This document shows positions 1 to 7,104 of a DNA stretch of 33,971 nucleotides, piece by piece (position 1 is the first letter of the stretch; each line of letters starts with the position of its first letter). The stretch lies in IMG/VR virus record IMGVR_UViG_3300009788_000220, positions 1 to 33,971 of that record, one strand, 5' to 3'. Source of the stretch: a virus. The notes beneath the pieces are model-generated. The model did not search any database and was not told the origin of the DNA. It worked only from the letters and a program-made list of their open reading frames with translations. Both the position numbers and the translations under genes were made by a program.

Positions 1-195
1 ATTGGTCTCCTCAAGTAGTTCAGATTCCAAACAACACAATCGCTTTTTAAGAGATCCCATCACAGCTATCAGTGACGGTGACGGTTGTTCCGAATCCACG
101 GCTATCAGGTGTTCCGTCACTCCAATCAGATGTCTCAGCTCTAGAATCCGCCGAGCAGTTCCGGTCACATTTTCCGGTATATCGAGTTTAGTCAT
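1..195 (-). CDS. Hypothetical protein, cut by the left window edge
   Basis: An open frame of 65 codons starts with ATG at 195 and runs off the left edge with no stop. The start is well supported: GGAGGAGAC lies 7-8 nt upstream and is embedded in the last codons of the preceding gene, which it overlaps by 8 nt. The visible protein begins MTKLDIPENVTGTARRIL and reads ...LLEETN at the edge, the same peptide ending seen in two neighbours, where it encodes the ribosome binding site of the next gene. I recognise no domain. It was called on start context alone. Confidence 0.6.
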   Translation of the reverse strand, partial: MTKLDIPENVTGTARRILELRHLIGVTEHLIAVDSEQPSPSLIAVMGSLKKRLCCLESELLEETN

Positions 196-664
196 CGTCT
201 GTCTCCTCCAACTGGCTCACGGTGATTTCAACGTGCGGTTGCTCGTCGCCATTGAAGCCGCCCCAATCGAACAGTTCATTCGGCGTCGTCAGAATAGGAT
301 TTCCGAGATACATCAATTCAGGTTCGCACTGTTCAAACATGACAACTGCCCCTGATTTGCCTTGCCCAAGTGAATAACCGAATTCCCACGATGCCGACCG
401 GCCAGACGGCAAGACCAGAACACACGCATCGCAGGCATTAAGAGCATCGATATCACTCTTGAATCCCTCTTTTGCAATAGGGTGCTCCAATGCGTCTCGA
501 TACTGTTGTGGCGTCCAATTCTCCCAATCAGGGTGAATTTCTCGCCAACTGAATCCATGCTTCGGGTTACGAAAGTCGTATACTTCGTGTCCGCATTTTT
601 GCAACATCACGATAACGGCAGGCTGCAATAGATTTCGCCATGAGCTTGCAACGTAAATTTTCAT
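188..664 (-). CDS. Nucleoside 2-deoxyribosyltransferase-like protein
   Basis: This 158-aa protein begins MKIYVASSWRN and continues with GHEVYDFRNP, HPDW, CDACVLVLPSGRSASWEFGYS and GKSGAVVMF. That order is typical of the deoxyribosyltransferase-like Rossmann superfamily: an N-terminal K-I-Y-V/A-S strand, an acidic D-F-R loop and a central E in the S-x-E-x-G-Y segment. Enzymes of this family cleave or transfer deoxyribose between bases, and phage copies are thought to act in nucleotide salvage or base modification, although the true substrate here is unknown. The last 18 residues (DEQPHVEITVSQLEETDD) duplicate the C-terminus of the RusA-like neighbour at 1229-1687. This tail appears to be a transferred junction, not part of the fold. 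Confidence 0.75.
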   Translation of the reverse strand: MKIYVASSWRNLLQPAVIVMLQKCGHEVYDFRNPKHGFSWREIHPDWENWTPQQYRDALEHPIAKEGFKSDIDALNACDACVLVLPSGRSASWEFGYSLGQGKSGAVVMFEQCEPELMYLGNPILTTPNELFDWGGFNGDEQPHVEITVSQLEETDDD

Positions 665-697
665 TAGTCTGTCTCCTCCAACTGGCTCACGGTGATT

Positions 698-910
698 TCA
701 ACATCCCGACAACTCGTCGCCTTGCTTTAGTCCCGTATTGCATGTCTTACACCAGGCGACGAGATTAAATATTTTAACGCGGTCATAGTCGAGAGTGGAT
801 TGCTTACAGACAGGGCAGACGATTCTGACATTCGCTGACATTGAATTATCGCGTTGGTCTCGCTGTACCGCACATATGACAGCCATCAGATTTTCGTTTG
901 TCCATTTCAT
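698..910 (-). CDS. Small zinc-ribbon protein
   Basis: A 70-aa protein with CPVCKQS at about residues 32-38 and CKTC at about 54-57. Two CxxC pairs some 20 residues apart are likely to bind one zinc ion. Its ATG overlaps the stop of the upstream gene (ATGA at 907-910), and GAGGAGAC precedes it. The C-terminus (GDELSGC) lies inside a copy of the local junction repeat. Relative to the other copies there is one extra base, which produces an early TGA, so the gene ends at 698 without the HVEITVSQLEET tail found in two neighbours. Function unknown. Confidence 0.55.
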   Translation of the reverse strand: MKWTNENLMAVICAVQRDQRDNSMSANVRIVCPVCKQSTLDYDRVKIFNLVAWCKTCNTGLKQGDELSGC

Positions 911-1236
911 CCATCCGTCTCCTCAAGTAGATCTTGTAACTTTCGAGAAGCGTCAACTATTTGCCTCGTGTCCATAGACTTGCATCTGCAACAGCGTGTC
1001 CAAGGGTCTATATTATCTACGTGTAACCCAACGTGTCCGCATTCCCAGCACCTTCGCCATTGCAGCATAGATGCAGCCTCAAGCATCTGAATAACTGTCG
1101 GGTTCTCGGCAAGTTTATTCTTCAGACGCTCGCACTCACTACACAAATCTGCAACCATCGGAACCAGGTCTGACCCGTACCACGGTGCGTCTGGGTCAGA
1201 TAAAAATTCTCTAATAAGGTCTATGGTTTCAGGCAT
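907..1236 (-). CDS. Hypothetical protein with Cys pairs
   Basis: A 109-aa protein with an acidic helical N-terminal half (MPETIDLIREFLSDPDAPW) and a C-terminal half containing CWECGHVGLH and CCRCK, consistent with a zinc knuckle. It overlaps the RusA-like gene by 8 nt and the next gene by 4 nt, so it is translated as part of the same leftward series. The final residues LLEETDG encode the GAGGAGAC ribosome binding site of the next gene. I recognise no named family. Confidence 0.5.
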   Translation of the reverse strand: MPETIDLIREFLSDPDAPWYGSDLVPMVADLCSECERLKNKLAENPTVIQMLEAASMLQWRRCWECGHVGLHVDNIDPWTRCCRCKSMDTRQIVDASRKLQDLLEETDG

Positions 1237-1687
1237 CGTCGGTCTCCAGTTGGATCACAGTGATTTCAACGTGCGGCTGCTCGTCGCCGGCAGCGTACAT
1301 CTTCGTAATCCGCCCGTCCCACACTTGCCCGTCATCAATCCATAGGGTCCCGGTTAACGCATCGAGCACGGCTTTGTCGAGATTATCGCGGTCGTTGCGT
1401 TTGATAATGTACGGCACACGCGGCATTGGTCTTCGCTTCCACATCATTTTTTTCGGACGCGGCATCAGAAAAAAACAATCAACTTTTAGTGCACCGTCAA
1501 GCGGTGGTCCTGAATAGACTTCCCGAGCCGCCAGCCGAACCGTCGCTTTGAAGTCATTCACAGCGTGTTTTGATGGTGTGTAATTCGCGACAAACTGACG
1601 TTTTCCTTTCCCGCGAATTGCGTGCCGCTGCCTCGGTTGTGCGACCGGGACCGCCGGTACCTGGATGGTGATTCGGATTTCAGTCAT
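1229..1687 (-). CDS. rusA: RusA-like Holliday junction resolvase
   Basis: A 152-aa protein with the RusA fold signature: an N-terminal beta strand with PVAQPRQR, a central hydrophobic strand (LKVDCFFLMP), then RNDRDNLDKAVLDALTG followed by LWIDDGQV. The D-x-D-N-L-x-K motif and the later D-D pair are the metal-binding acidic residues of the family, which resolves four-way junctions as a dimer. Phages use RusA to debranch replication and recombination intermediates before packaging. The length fits the family apart from a tail, DEQPHVEITVIQLETDD, that is nearly identical to the end of the gene at 188-664. It overlaps both neighbours by 8 nt. Confidence 0.88.
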   Translation of the reverse strand: MTEIRITIQVPAVPVAQPRQRHAIRGKGKRQFVANYTPSKHAVNDFKATVRLAAREVYSGPPLDGALKVDCFFLMPRPKKMMWKRRPMPRVPYIIKRNDRDNLDKAVLDALTGTLWIDDGQVWDGRITKMYAAGDEQPHVEITVIQLETDDA

Positions 1688-1919
1688 CGATTAGCACCTC
1701 GTAACCGAAGACGACTCGACGCCACGAGTTGCCGACCCCTGGCCCCCCCCCCTCGTTCCACTTAAGACGAATCAACTCAAGCAACCTCGTATCATCGACG
1801 CCATCAGGTTCTGCGTCTTCGTCCGTGGTGTAACTTCCCCACACAATAACTTCTTCGATCATCTCAAAAAACTCACGCACTCGCCGCAAGTCGTCGGCAG
1901 TCGCCTTCGCCATTTTCAT
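1680..1919 (-). CDS. Hypothetical acidic protein containing a G10 tract
   Basis: A 79-aa protein, MKMAKATADDLRRVREFF..., with a second possible start two codons later. A run of ten G on the coding strand (positions 1743-1752) encodes consecutive glycines in NEGGGPGVG. Such a tract is prone to slippage, so the C-terminal half could be frame-variable or the length misread. The gene overlaps the RusA-like gene by 8 nt and lies 3 nt after the DnaC-like gene. Family not recognised. Confidence 0.5.
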   Translation of the reverse strand: MKMAKATADDLRRVREFFEMIEEVIVWGSYTTDEDAEPDGVDDTRLLELIRLKWNEGGGPGVGNSWRRVVFGYEVLIDD

Positions 1920-1922
1920 CGC

Positions 1923-2630
1923 TCACCCCTTCAATTCCGATCGATAGCTTGGCCAGTTGCAATGCAAACACAGCGATCCGTGTTTCAGCCTGTCAATTAC
2001 TTGCGACCCAATACGAGTCTTGGCGTCATCTGCATCCTCAAAGTTCGCCGAGACGAAAATCGGTTTCAACCTACGGTATCGCCAGTCAATCAGCCGAAAC
2101 AAAAACTCAGCTTGCCCTTCTTTTAGCTCGCCCCACGGTGGAACCGGGTCGGAGATCACCAGCACGTCCGGCCGTTCGTATTCTTTAAGTAAATCCTTTT
2201 CTGACGACTCGCGGCGAATGGAATCACGTCGTTCCGCAAACAGATCCATGCCGTTTGTCCATTTGACATTTCGACCAGCCATCACAACTTTATGAGCCAT
2301 GCCGACGAGCAAATGATCCTTGCCAACGCCTGGGGGGCCATATAAGACGATCCCACACCCTTCCTTGAGGTTTACATCAAGATCGGCAACAAAACGCCGT
2401 AGAGAGGCAACTACACCGCCCTGAGAGTCCGTTGAGACCTCAAAGTTATCCAGCCGGCACGATTTGTATCGCTCGCCGATATCAACCACCAATTCTCCCC
2501 ACGCGCATTTCATGTCATCCAGACTCATTCCCTCAGAGCGTGGCTTTGTGCTCGGGGTCGTACACTTCGCCAGCACCGAGGTCACGTGTTTTTCGAGTTT
2601 TGTCAGATTTCCATTCGCTTCGATCATCAT
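1923..2630 (-). CDS. DnaC/IstB-like AAA+ helicase loader
   Basis: A 235-aa AAA+ ATPase. Walker A is YGPPGVGKDHL at about residues 97-107, a Walker B-like strand is RPDVLVISDPV at about 154-164, and IGSQVIDRLKHGS near the C-terminus fits the sensor and arginine-finger region of DnaC-type loaders. These proteins load the replicative helicase at the phage origin. The gene directly follows the replication initiator, the usual order in lambdoid-type modules. The start at 2630 (or 2627) has AAGGTGGA upstream but overlaps the initiator by 98 nt. A shorter start at 2528 would avoid the overlap but has poor spacing to its GAGGG. Confidence 0.8.
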   Translation of the reverse strand: MMIEANGNLTKLEKHVTSVLAKCTTPSTKPRSEGMSLDDMKCAWGELVVDIGERYKSCRLDNFEVSTDSQGGVVASLRRFVADLDVNLKEGCGIVLYGPPGVGKDHLLVGMAHKVVMAGRNVKWTNGMDLFAERRDSIRRESSEKDLLKEYERPDVLVISDPVPPWGELKEGQAEFLFRLIDWRYRRLKPIFVSANFEDADDAKTRIGSQVIDRLKHGSLCLHCNWPSYRSELKG

Positions 2631-3324
2631 TCCACCTTTCTTGGTTAAACCAAGTTGCTGGGTACGGCGTAAACTGCTGCTCAGAAGCCGCCCGAGACTT
2701 CGCGTATTCCTTTACGGCTGCGAGAAGTTCGCCATTGCTGATTTTTGTCAAAGCCTTCTCAATTGCCTGGATTGCCTTTACTTTCCCAACTTTTCTAGGA
2801 TACGCATCATAAATCGTCTCAATCTCATTGAGATCATTTTGAGCAATAGTCTTCTTAGGGATAGGGATAGGGATAGGGATAGGAGGGAGGGTCACCGCTT
2901 TATCACGTTTCAATCCCGTTTCTATCACCGCTTTATCACGTTTCAATCTCTGCTGTGGAGGTAATGTGGTGATAATAACCTCGTCAACTGGCGAATCATC
3001 CAAGTGTTCATACAGTTCGGGGACCATTCCCCAATACAACCCAATTTTTCGTTTCCCCCTAGATTCATAATGAAGCCATCCAGATTCGACTGCCGATTTG
3101 CGTGCTCTGTCAAGACGACCCCAGCTTGTGAATCCGAGTATTGGTATCAACTGACCGTTGTAGAAACTGACTGGACCACTGTATCGCTTGGAATCCTCCA
3201 CATGCAAAACGACAGCAACTAAAAGCATTGCATCGCTGCCAATCTCTTGAGCCGCACAAACCTTTGTCATCAGCCGAAATGTTCGGTGTGCGAAATGCGA
3301 ACTCCTTTTTGGATATTCGGCCAT
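2533..3324 (-). CDS. Phage replication initiator (O/DnaD-type)
   Basis: I place the start at ATG 3324 because GGAGGGGG lies 6 nt upstream; the frame stays open further back but runs through a structured leader. The 263-aa protein begins MAEYPKRSSHFAHRTFRL. It has an N-terminal winged-helix-like part (residues 1-100) and a proline/isoleucine-rich linker with a repeated LKRDKAV and PIPIPIPIP. The C-terminal block IYDAYPRKVGKVKAIQAIEK...PYPATWFNQERW is typical of phage replication proteins. The expected role is binding the origin and recruiting the helicase and its loader, which is the next gene. The repetitive linker DNA may be the origin itself. Confidence 0.78.
   Translation of the reverse strand: MAEYPKRSSHFAHRTFRLMTKVCAAQEIGSDAMLLVAVVLHVEDSKRYSGPVSFYNGQLIPILGFTSWGRLDRARKSAVESGWLHYESRGKRKIGLYWGMVPELYEHLDDSPVDEVIITTLPPQQRLKRDKAVIETGLKRDKAVTLPPIPIPIPIPKKTIAQNDLNEIETIYDAYPRKVGKVKAIQAIEKALTKISNGELLAAVKEYAKSRAASEQQFTPYPATWFNQERWNDDRSEWKSDKTRKTRDLGAGEVYDPEHKATL
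2857..2948 (-). repeat. Putative replication origin repeats inside the initiator gene
   Basis: Two kinds of direct repeat sit in the linker-coding part of the initiator gene. One is four perfect copies of the hexamer TAGGGA (plus strand, 2857-2880). The other is two perfect 24-bp copies at 2892-2915 and 2925-2948, spaced 33 bp apart. In lambdoid phages the origin iterons lie inside gene O, so position and structure fit an origin. Simple repeat expansion in a disordered linker could also explain them. Confidence 0.45.
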
Positions 3325-3342
3325 AGCCCCCTCCGTGCGGAC

Positions 3343-3424
3343 ACAAAAAAAGAGTTCGACAACGAAGTAACCATGGTGGAAGCCACCCAGCAAGCTGGGT
3401 CGGTTACTTCGTTGCAGAACTCTT
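3343..3424 (-). terminator. Branched hairpin with U-tract in the leader of the replication initiator
   Basis: Positions 3350-3372 pair with 3402-3424: 13 bp plus 8 bp separated by a 2x2 internal loop. The enclosed segment can form two small hairpins (GGTGG/CCACC at 3375-3387 and CAGC/GCTG at 3388-3397), giving a branched, junction-like fold. In the minus-strand transcript the outer stem ends in seven or eight U residues, and the initiator ribosome binding site follows about 10 nt later. This looks like an intrinsic terminator or attenuator controlling readthrough into replication genes. Confidence 0.65.
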
Positions 3425-3511
3425 GTTTCGTTTTTATCTTCATGGCTTCCACCAGAATGCACATTAACACTACTGATGTGCGAAGTCAAGAACTCCGTTT
3501 CGTTCGCTCCG

Positions 3512-3706
3512 TCAGTCATCTTCCTCAGATAGTTCCCACTTGCGGGAATCGCTAAGAAGTACAGAAAGGCGGTCAAACATCATGTCGAGACAGTCCGAAC
3601 ACAAATTGAACGTCTGGATGTACTGACAACCTGCACACTTGGAATTTTCGTAGACACTCAAGTCTACAATGTGCAAATCTGTTTGTTTGCCGCATCGATG
3701 ACACAT
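3512..3706 (-). CDS. Small C4 zinc-finger protein
   Basis: A 64-aa protein with CHRC at residues 2-5, CAGC at about 24-27 and CSDC at about 36-39, so at least one zinc-binding ribbon. It starts two nt after the stop of the gene at 3709-4002 and ends with an acidic LSEEDD tail. It is the last gene before the branched hairpin at 3343-3424. Function unknown. Confidence 0.5.
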   Translation of the reverse strand: MCHRCGKQTDLHIVDLSVYENSKCAGCQYIQTFNLCSDCLDMMFDRLSVLLSDSRKWELSEEDD

Positions 3707-3708
3707 TT

Positions 3709-4002
3709 TTATTCGGTTTGCCTTTCGGAATTTTGTTCCTCCATTAGCTTCAGTACTTCTTGAGTGGTGCGTTCAGTTAGTTTGGTTTTTGTCATTTTCA
3801 CGATGCTACCAATTTCTGGGTGCAAGGCTTCCCACGCCCTGATTTTAGATACTGCCAGAACAAAGACTTCGTTGTGGTGGTTGTCGTCCCAATCGCCACT
3901 GTCTTCAAAAACGAACAATTCGCGTCCGTCGTCACACTCTCCACGTCGCAGCCAGTCGGCGAACGAGCCTACTACTTCGGCCGGCGGTTTCTTGGTTGTC
4001 AT
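3709..4002 (-). CDS. Hypothetical acidic protein
   Basis: A 97-aa protein, MTTKKPPAEVVGSFADWLRRG..., rich in D/E with a central block FVFEDSGDWDDNHHNEVFVLAVSKIR and a helical C-terminus. No recognised domain. It sits 12 nt after the methyltransferase gene in the same leftward series. Confidence 0.5.
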   Translation of the reverse strand: MTTKKPPAEVVGSFADWLRRGECDDGRELFVFEDSGDWDDNHHNEVFVLAVSKIRAWEALHPEIGSIVKMTKTKLTERTTQEVLKLMEEQNSERQTE

Positions 4003-4014
4003 TGGGTTTCTTTC

Positions 4015-4983
4015 TTAAAATAGTGAATCCTGTTTCTGATCGATCAGAGCAGACTCAACATTCTTTTTCGCTTGTCGAAAATACGACTCTTTCAGTTCAA
4101 CACCGACACCCCGGCGGCCGTTAATCACTGCCCCATAAACCTCAGAGCCAACCCCCATAAACGGAGTCAGTACAGTTTCACTGGGATTCGACCGAAGAAC
4201 AATAATCCGTTCGATCACATCGAGCTGCAGTGGATGCAAGTGACGTTCATCGTCTCCTTCCTTGCTTTCCTTGAATGGAAGTACTCGCCCTATTCGGACG
4301 TCGTCCCAAAATGCAGAGGCATATTGACGCCAGATCCAGTGTGAGAATCTATTTTCACGCTGCTTACCTTTGTATTCTCGATACCGATATAAATCGGTTG
4401 GAATGTCCCGTTCTCCAGCGTATTCAAGCAACCCGACAGGATGTTCTATTGGAATCGGGTTATCACCCTTTTTCCTAAACAGTAATAAGTAATCGGCACC
4501 GGCAACGTCACACAGAGATGAATCTTCTACTATTTGTCGATGTGCGAGCCCTCTAGCCATCGTCCGGTTCCGAACAGCTAGCGGTTCTTTCCAAATACAA
4601 TGCTTCGCCCAATACCAGAACCCGAGACGCTCGTGCAGCCGGATAATATCCCCCGGAAAGTCAGTTAGACCACGCTCTCCGCTACGCGGCACGTCAATAC
4701 AATGTACGGCAGTAAATCGACCGGGCAGAGTAACACGGTTGATCTGTGAAACCAGAAAATCATAATGCTCAAAAAACTCATCGTAGGTTCTGGAGTTTGA
4801 TAGGTCCCGGTCAGAGGAAGTATAGTTGTAGATTGCTCCGCCATCTTCAGTCGCGAACGGTGGCGAGTAAACTGATAGGTGGACTGATTCGTCGGGCAGT
4901 GTCTGGATGACCTCACAACAGTCACCGTTATAGATTGCATACTGGTCGGTGATCTCCTGGTCGATTGTATTATTTACAGGCAT
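4015..4983 (-). CDS. DNA methyltransferase, N4-cytosine/N6-adenine class
   Basis: From ATG 4983 the protein is 322 aa. I prefer this start to the one at 5034 because GGAG lies 8 nt upstream within the last codons of the preceding gene. Catalytic motif IV is SPPF near residue 40 and the cofactor motif I, PFMGVGSEVYGA, is near residue 280. Motif IV before motif I, with a target-recognition region between, is the beta-class order common in solitary phage methyltransferases. SPPF is more typical of N4-cytosine enzymes than the NPPY/DPPY of adenine enzymes. No restriction endonuclease is evident beside it, so protection of phage DNA against host restriction is likely. Confidence 0.87.
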   Translation of the reverse strand: MPVNNTIDQEITDQYAIYNGDCCEVIQTLPDESVHLSVYSPPFATEDGGAIYNYTSSDRDLSNSRTYDEFFEHYDFLVSQINRVTLPGRFTAVHCIDVPRSGERGLTDFPGDIIRLHERLGFWYWAKHCIWKEPLAVRNRTMARGLAHRQIVEDSSLCDVAGADYLLLFRKKGDNPIPIEHPVGLLEYAGERDIPTDLYRYREYKGKQRENRFSHWIWRQYASAFWDDVRIGRVLPFKESKEGDDERHLHPLQLDVIERIIVLRSNPSETVLTPFMGVGSEVYGAVINGRRGVGVELKESYFRQAKKNVESALIDQKQDSLF

Positions 4984-5549
4984 TCCGCGTTCTCCGTAAT
5001 AAAAGTACGTATACGGTGAGTCGGGTGAAACCACTCTGTCCCGCCACCAGTCTTATGGGACGCAAATCTGACGTGAATTGCTTTCTCCTGCCGCTCAGAT
5101 CCGGACATTTTAGCGAAGAGATTTAGAGGCTCAGATTCTCCCGTCTGTAATTCATTGAGTCGTCTAAATGGATCACCACCAGTCCACCCGATTTTGATAT
5201 GGCCGCGAGTGTTCTTGATAAAATAGATTGTTCCACCCGGCATAGAAAAAAGAGTCCCTGCCTCAAGATTGCCTTTTGTTATATCTTTTTTCTTTCGAGT
5301 TGATTTGCGTTCGCGAATAAATGTCAATAAAATATACGATTGTTTCCATGGCCATTCGGCCGGATCTCCACCACACTCTTCGATCCACACATCTTTGATC
5401 AGGTTTTCTAGTTTGCAAATACATTCAGGGTTTCGCACCCAATCTTCACTCCCAGGTTTTAAGCCGAGAGATTCCATGTCGTAATATACCTTCGAGCAGC
5501 AATCCTCTAGGATCTTATGTGTTTTATTTTCGTTCAGTTTGTTAGCCAT
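4974..5549 (-). CDS. T5orf172/GIY-YIG-like protein
   Basis: A 191-aa protein. The N-terminal 110 residues are of unknown type. The C-terminal 80 residues match the T5orf172/MUG113 branch of the GIY-YIG superfamily: TIYFIKNTRGHIKIGWTGG, then RLNELQTGESEPLNLF, HVRFASHKTGGGTEWFH. The glycine-lysine-isoleucine-glycine block corresponds to the GIY-YIG strand pair, and the later E-W-F to the conserved end of the domain. Such proteins are proposed nucleases in phages, but the role is not established. It overlaps the helicase by 16 nt and the methyltransferase by 10 nt. Confidence 0.75.
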   Translation of the reverse strand: MANKLNENKTHKILEDCCSKVYYDMESLGLKPGSEDWVRNPECICKLENLIKDVWIEECGGDPAEWPWKQSYILLTFIRERKSTRKKKDITKGNLEAGTLFSMPGGTIYFIKNTRGHIKIGWTGGDPFRRLNELQTGESEPLNLFAKMSGSERQEKAIHVRFASHKTGGGTEWFHPTHRIRTFITENAECL

Positions 5550-6904
5550 TCTGGTGTCCTCGCCACTTCTGTGAAATTATCACTGGAATTTAGGTGAAGC
5601 TCATTTGACACTGCTTTCGTGACTTCAGTAAACATCCTGTCTGCCTGATCCGACTTCCTCTTTAGATTCCTTAAGACGTTGACCTCGCCCTCGGTAACTA
5701 TCACATCAACTGTCACTTTTCGCGTTTGTCCGAACCTCCAGCATCGCCGGACTGCCTGATAGTATTGCTCAAATGAATGCGACGGAAACATAAACACATC
5801 AGAGCAATGCTGCCAATTAAGCCCCCAGCAACCAATCTTCGGCTTTGTGACGAGCACCCTTAATTCACCCCGCGAGAACGCAAGTAGTCTCTCCTCTTTC
5901 GCTTCGTCACTCATTGATCCCTTAACCTGTAACGCATCGGGGATCATCTGCTCGAGCCTGTCGGCCTCATCGTTCAGATGACACCAAGCGACAGCGGGCC
6001 GACTCCCATTGATTGCATTAGCGACCACCTCGCATCGCTCTTCAAGCGTATTGCGTCGATCTTCACGTTGTTCCTGCAGGTCCCTTGCTGGCGTCGTAAA
6101 GAGTTGCCCCGATCGCGGCTTTGTGTTTTCCAACAGGGTTTCTTTCTCGATCAATTCCGGAAGCACAAACAGGTCGTCGCTGAATCCTAGATCCGAGGGC
6201 TTCCTGATTGCTCGGGCCCATGAACAAACCCATCTCCAGAAGGGATGCTCTGCATGCCCTCGAAAACGATACTTCAACCGCCCCCATGCATGATGATTGG
6301 TGGAGTCTTCTTTCTTGAAAAACTTAGTGATCATATCTGTATAGCCGAGATACCCAAGAGCTTCCGATGAGGTTCCCATTTCTTGAAAATCGTTGGGGGA
6401 AGCAGTAGCCGTGCAGAGGAGCCGATACGGTATCAGTCTCATGAATTCAGTGACGATTGCTTTGCGTTTTCCGTTGAAGTTCTTGATTGCAGATGACTCA
6501 TCACATACCACCCCTGCGAAATCCGACTGATCGAAGTAATGCAATCGTTCGTAATTCGTGACGATGATTTTCTTCTGCGTGCTAAACTTCCCGTCCCTCG
6601 ACTGTTCACAATCAATTCCGAATTTTTCTCCCTCTTCAATCGTTTGTCGAGAGACAGCTAGTGGGGTGACAATAAGGACCGGTTTGTTTGTTTTCTCAAT
6701 TATGTTTTGTGCCCACACAAGCTGCATCGGAGTTTTTCCGAGACCGCAATCTGCGAAGAGAGCTGCCCGTCCTTTTTTGATTGACCATTCGACTAGAGAC
6801 CGCTGAAAATCAAATAAGAAATCAGGAACCCAAAGGGGATCGAAACCACTCATTGAATCGAGTTGCGACTTACTAGCTATGAACGTTTCGTATCGTGTCG
6901 CCAT
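5534..6904 (-). CDS. SNF2-type superfamily 2 helicase
   Basis: I use ATG 6904 (456 aa, MATRYETFIASKS), which has GGGGA 8 nt upstream and overlaps the membrane protein gene by 28 nt. Motifs in order are the Q-like LFDFQRSLVEW, Walker A ADCGLGKTPM, DEAD-box-like VVCDESSAIKN, motif III TATASPND, motif V-like TKPKIGCWGLNWQHC and motif VI QAVRRCWRFGQTRKV. This is the arrangement of phage SNF2/DEAD-box helicases, which remodel or unwind DNA during replication or recombination. The companion genes (methyltransferase, RusA, annealase) agree with that. Confidence 0.88.
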   Translation of the reverse strand: MATRYETFIASKSQLDSMSGFDPLWVPDFLFDFQRSLVEWSIKKGRAALFADCGLGKTPMQLVWAQNIIEKTNKPVLIVTPLAVSRQTIEEGEKFGIDCEQSRDGKFSTQKKIIVTNYERLHYFDQSDFAGVVCDESSAIKNFNGKRKAIVTEFMRLIPYRLLCTATASPNDFQEMGTSSEALGYLGYTDMITKFFKKEDSTNHHAWGRLKYRFRGHAEHPFWRWVCSWARAIRKPSDLGFSDDLFVLPELIEKETLLENTKPRSGQLFTTPARDLQEQREDRRNTLEERCEVVANAINGSRPAVAWCHLNDEADRLEQMIPDALQVKGSMSDEAKEERLLAFSRGELRVLVTKPKIGCWGLNWQHCSDVFMFPSHSFEQYYQAVRRCWRFGQTRKVTVDVIVTEGEVNVLRNLKRKSDQADRMFTEVTKAVSNELHLNSSDNFTEVARTPEWLTN

Positions 6905-7104
6905 GCAATGATTCCCCAAATCGCCAACCCAAAATAAATTGCCTGTAGAAACGCCTGGGAGTAGATACCGTGCCATAGGTCGATTGCAGTCCAAGCTAGG
7001 TTCGTGAATCCCCATATATAGAAGCACTCACGCCGCTTGCGGATGTTGAGGACGACGCCTATGAGCGACAGTGCGACGATGCACCACTTGAAGGCTTCAA
7101 ACAT
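6877..7104 (-). CDS. Small PnuC-like membrane protein
   Basis: A 75-aa protein with about three hydrophobic segments (WCIVALSLIGVVLNI, FYIWGFTNLAWTAIDLW, AFLQAIYFGLAIWGIIAW). The F-Y-I-W-G-x-x-N-x-x-W pattern and the final GIIAWRHD recall the single-module PnuC-like proteins often found in phages and annotated as nicotinamide riboside/mononucleotide transporter homologues. At this length it would need to oligomerise to transport. A role as another inner-membrane protein cannot be excluded. Confidence 0.6.
   Translation of the reverse strand: MFEAFKWCIVALSLIGVVLNIRKRRECFYIWGFTNLAWTAIDLWHGIYSQAFLQAIYFGLAIWGIIAWRHDTKRS

Noticed and set aside
2060-2068. TCGGTTTCA, the reverse complement of the array core, inside the DnaC-like gene
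   Set aside because: The upstream GA lies 10 nt from the core and not 9, the downstream base is not T, and no arms pair. Probably chance within coding sequence.
3396-3412. GTAACCGA on the minus strand within the branched hairpin before the replication initiator
   Set aside because: The hairpin pairs the core-like bases themselves in its stem, and the 9-9-9 spacing is absent. Treated as an unrelated terminator/attenuator.
4072-4478. Plus-strand open frames opposite the methyltransferase and other long minus-strand genes
   Set aside because: They have no start context and are fully explained by recognised genes on the minus strand.
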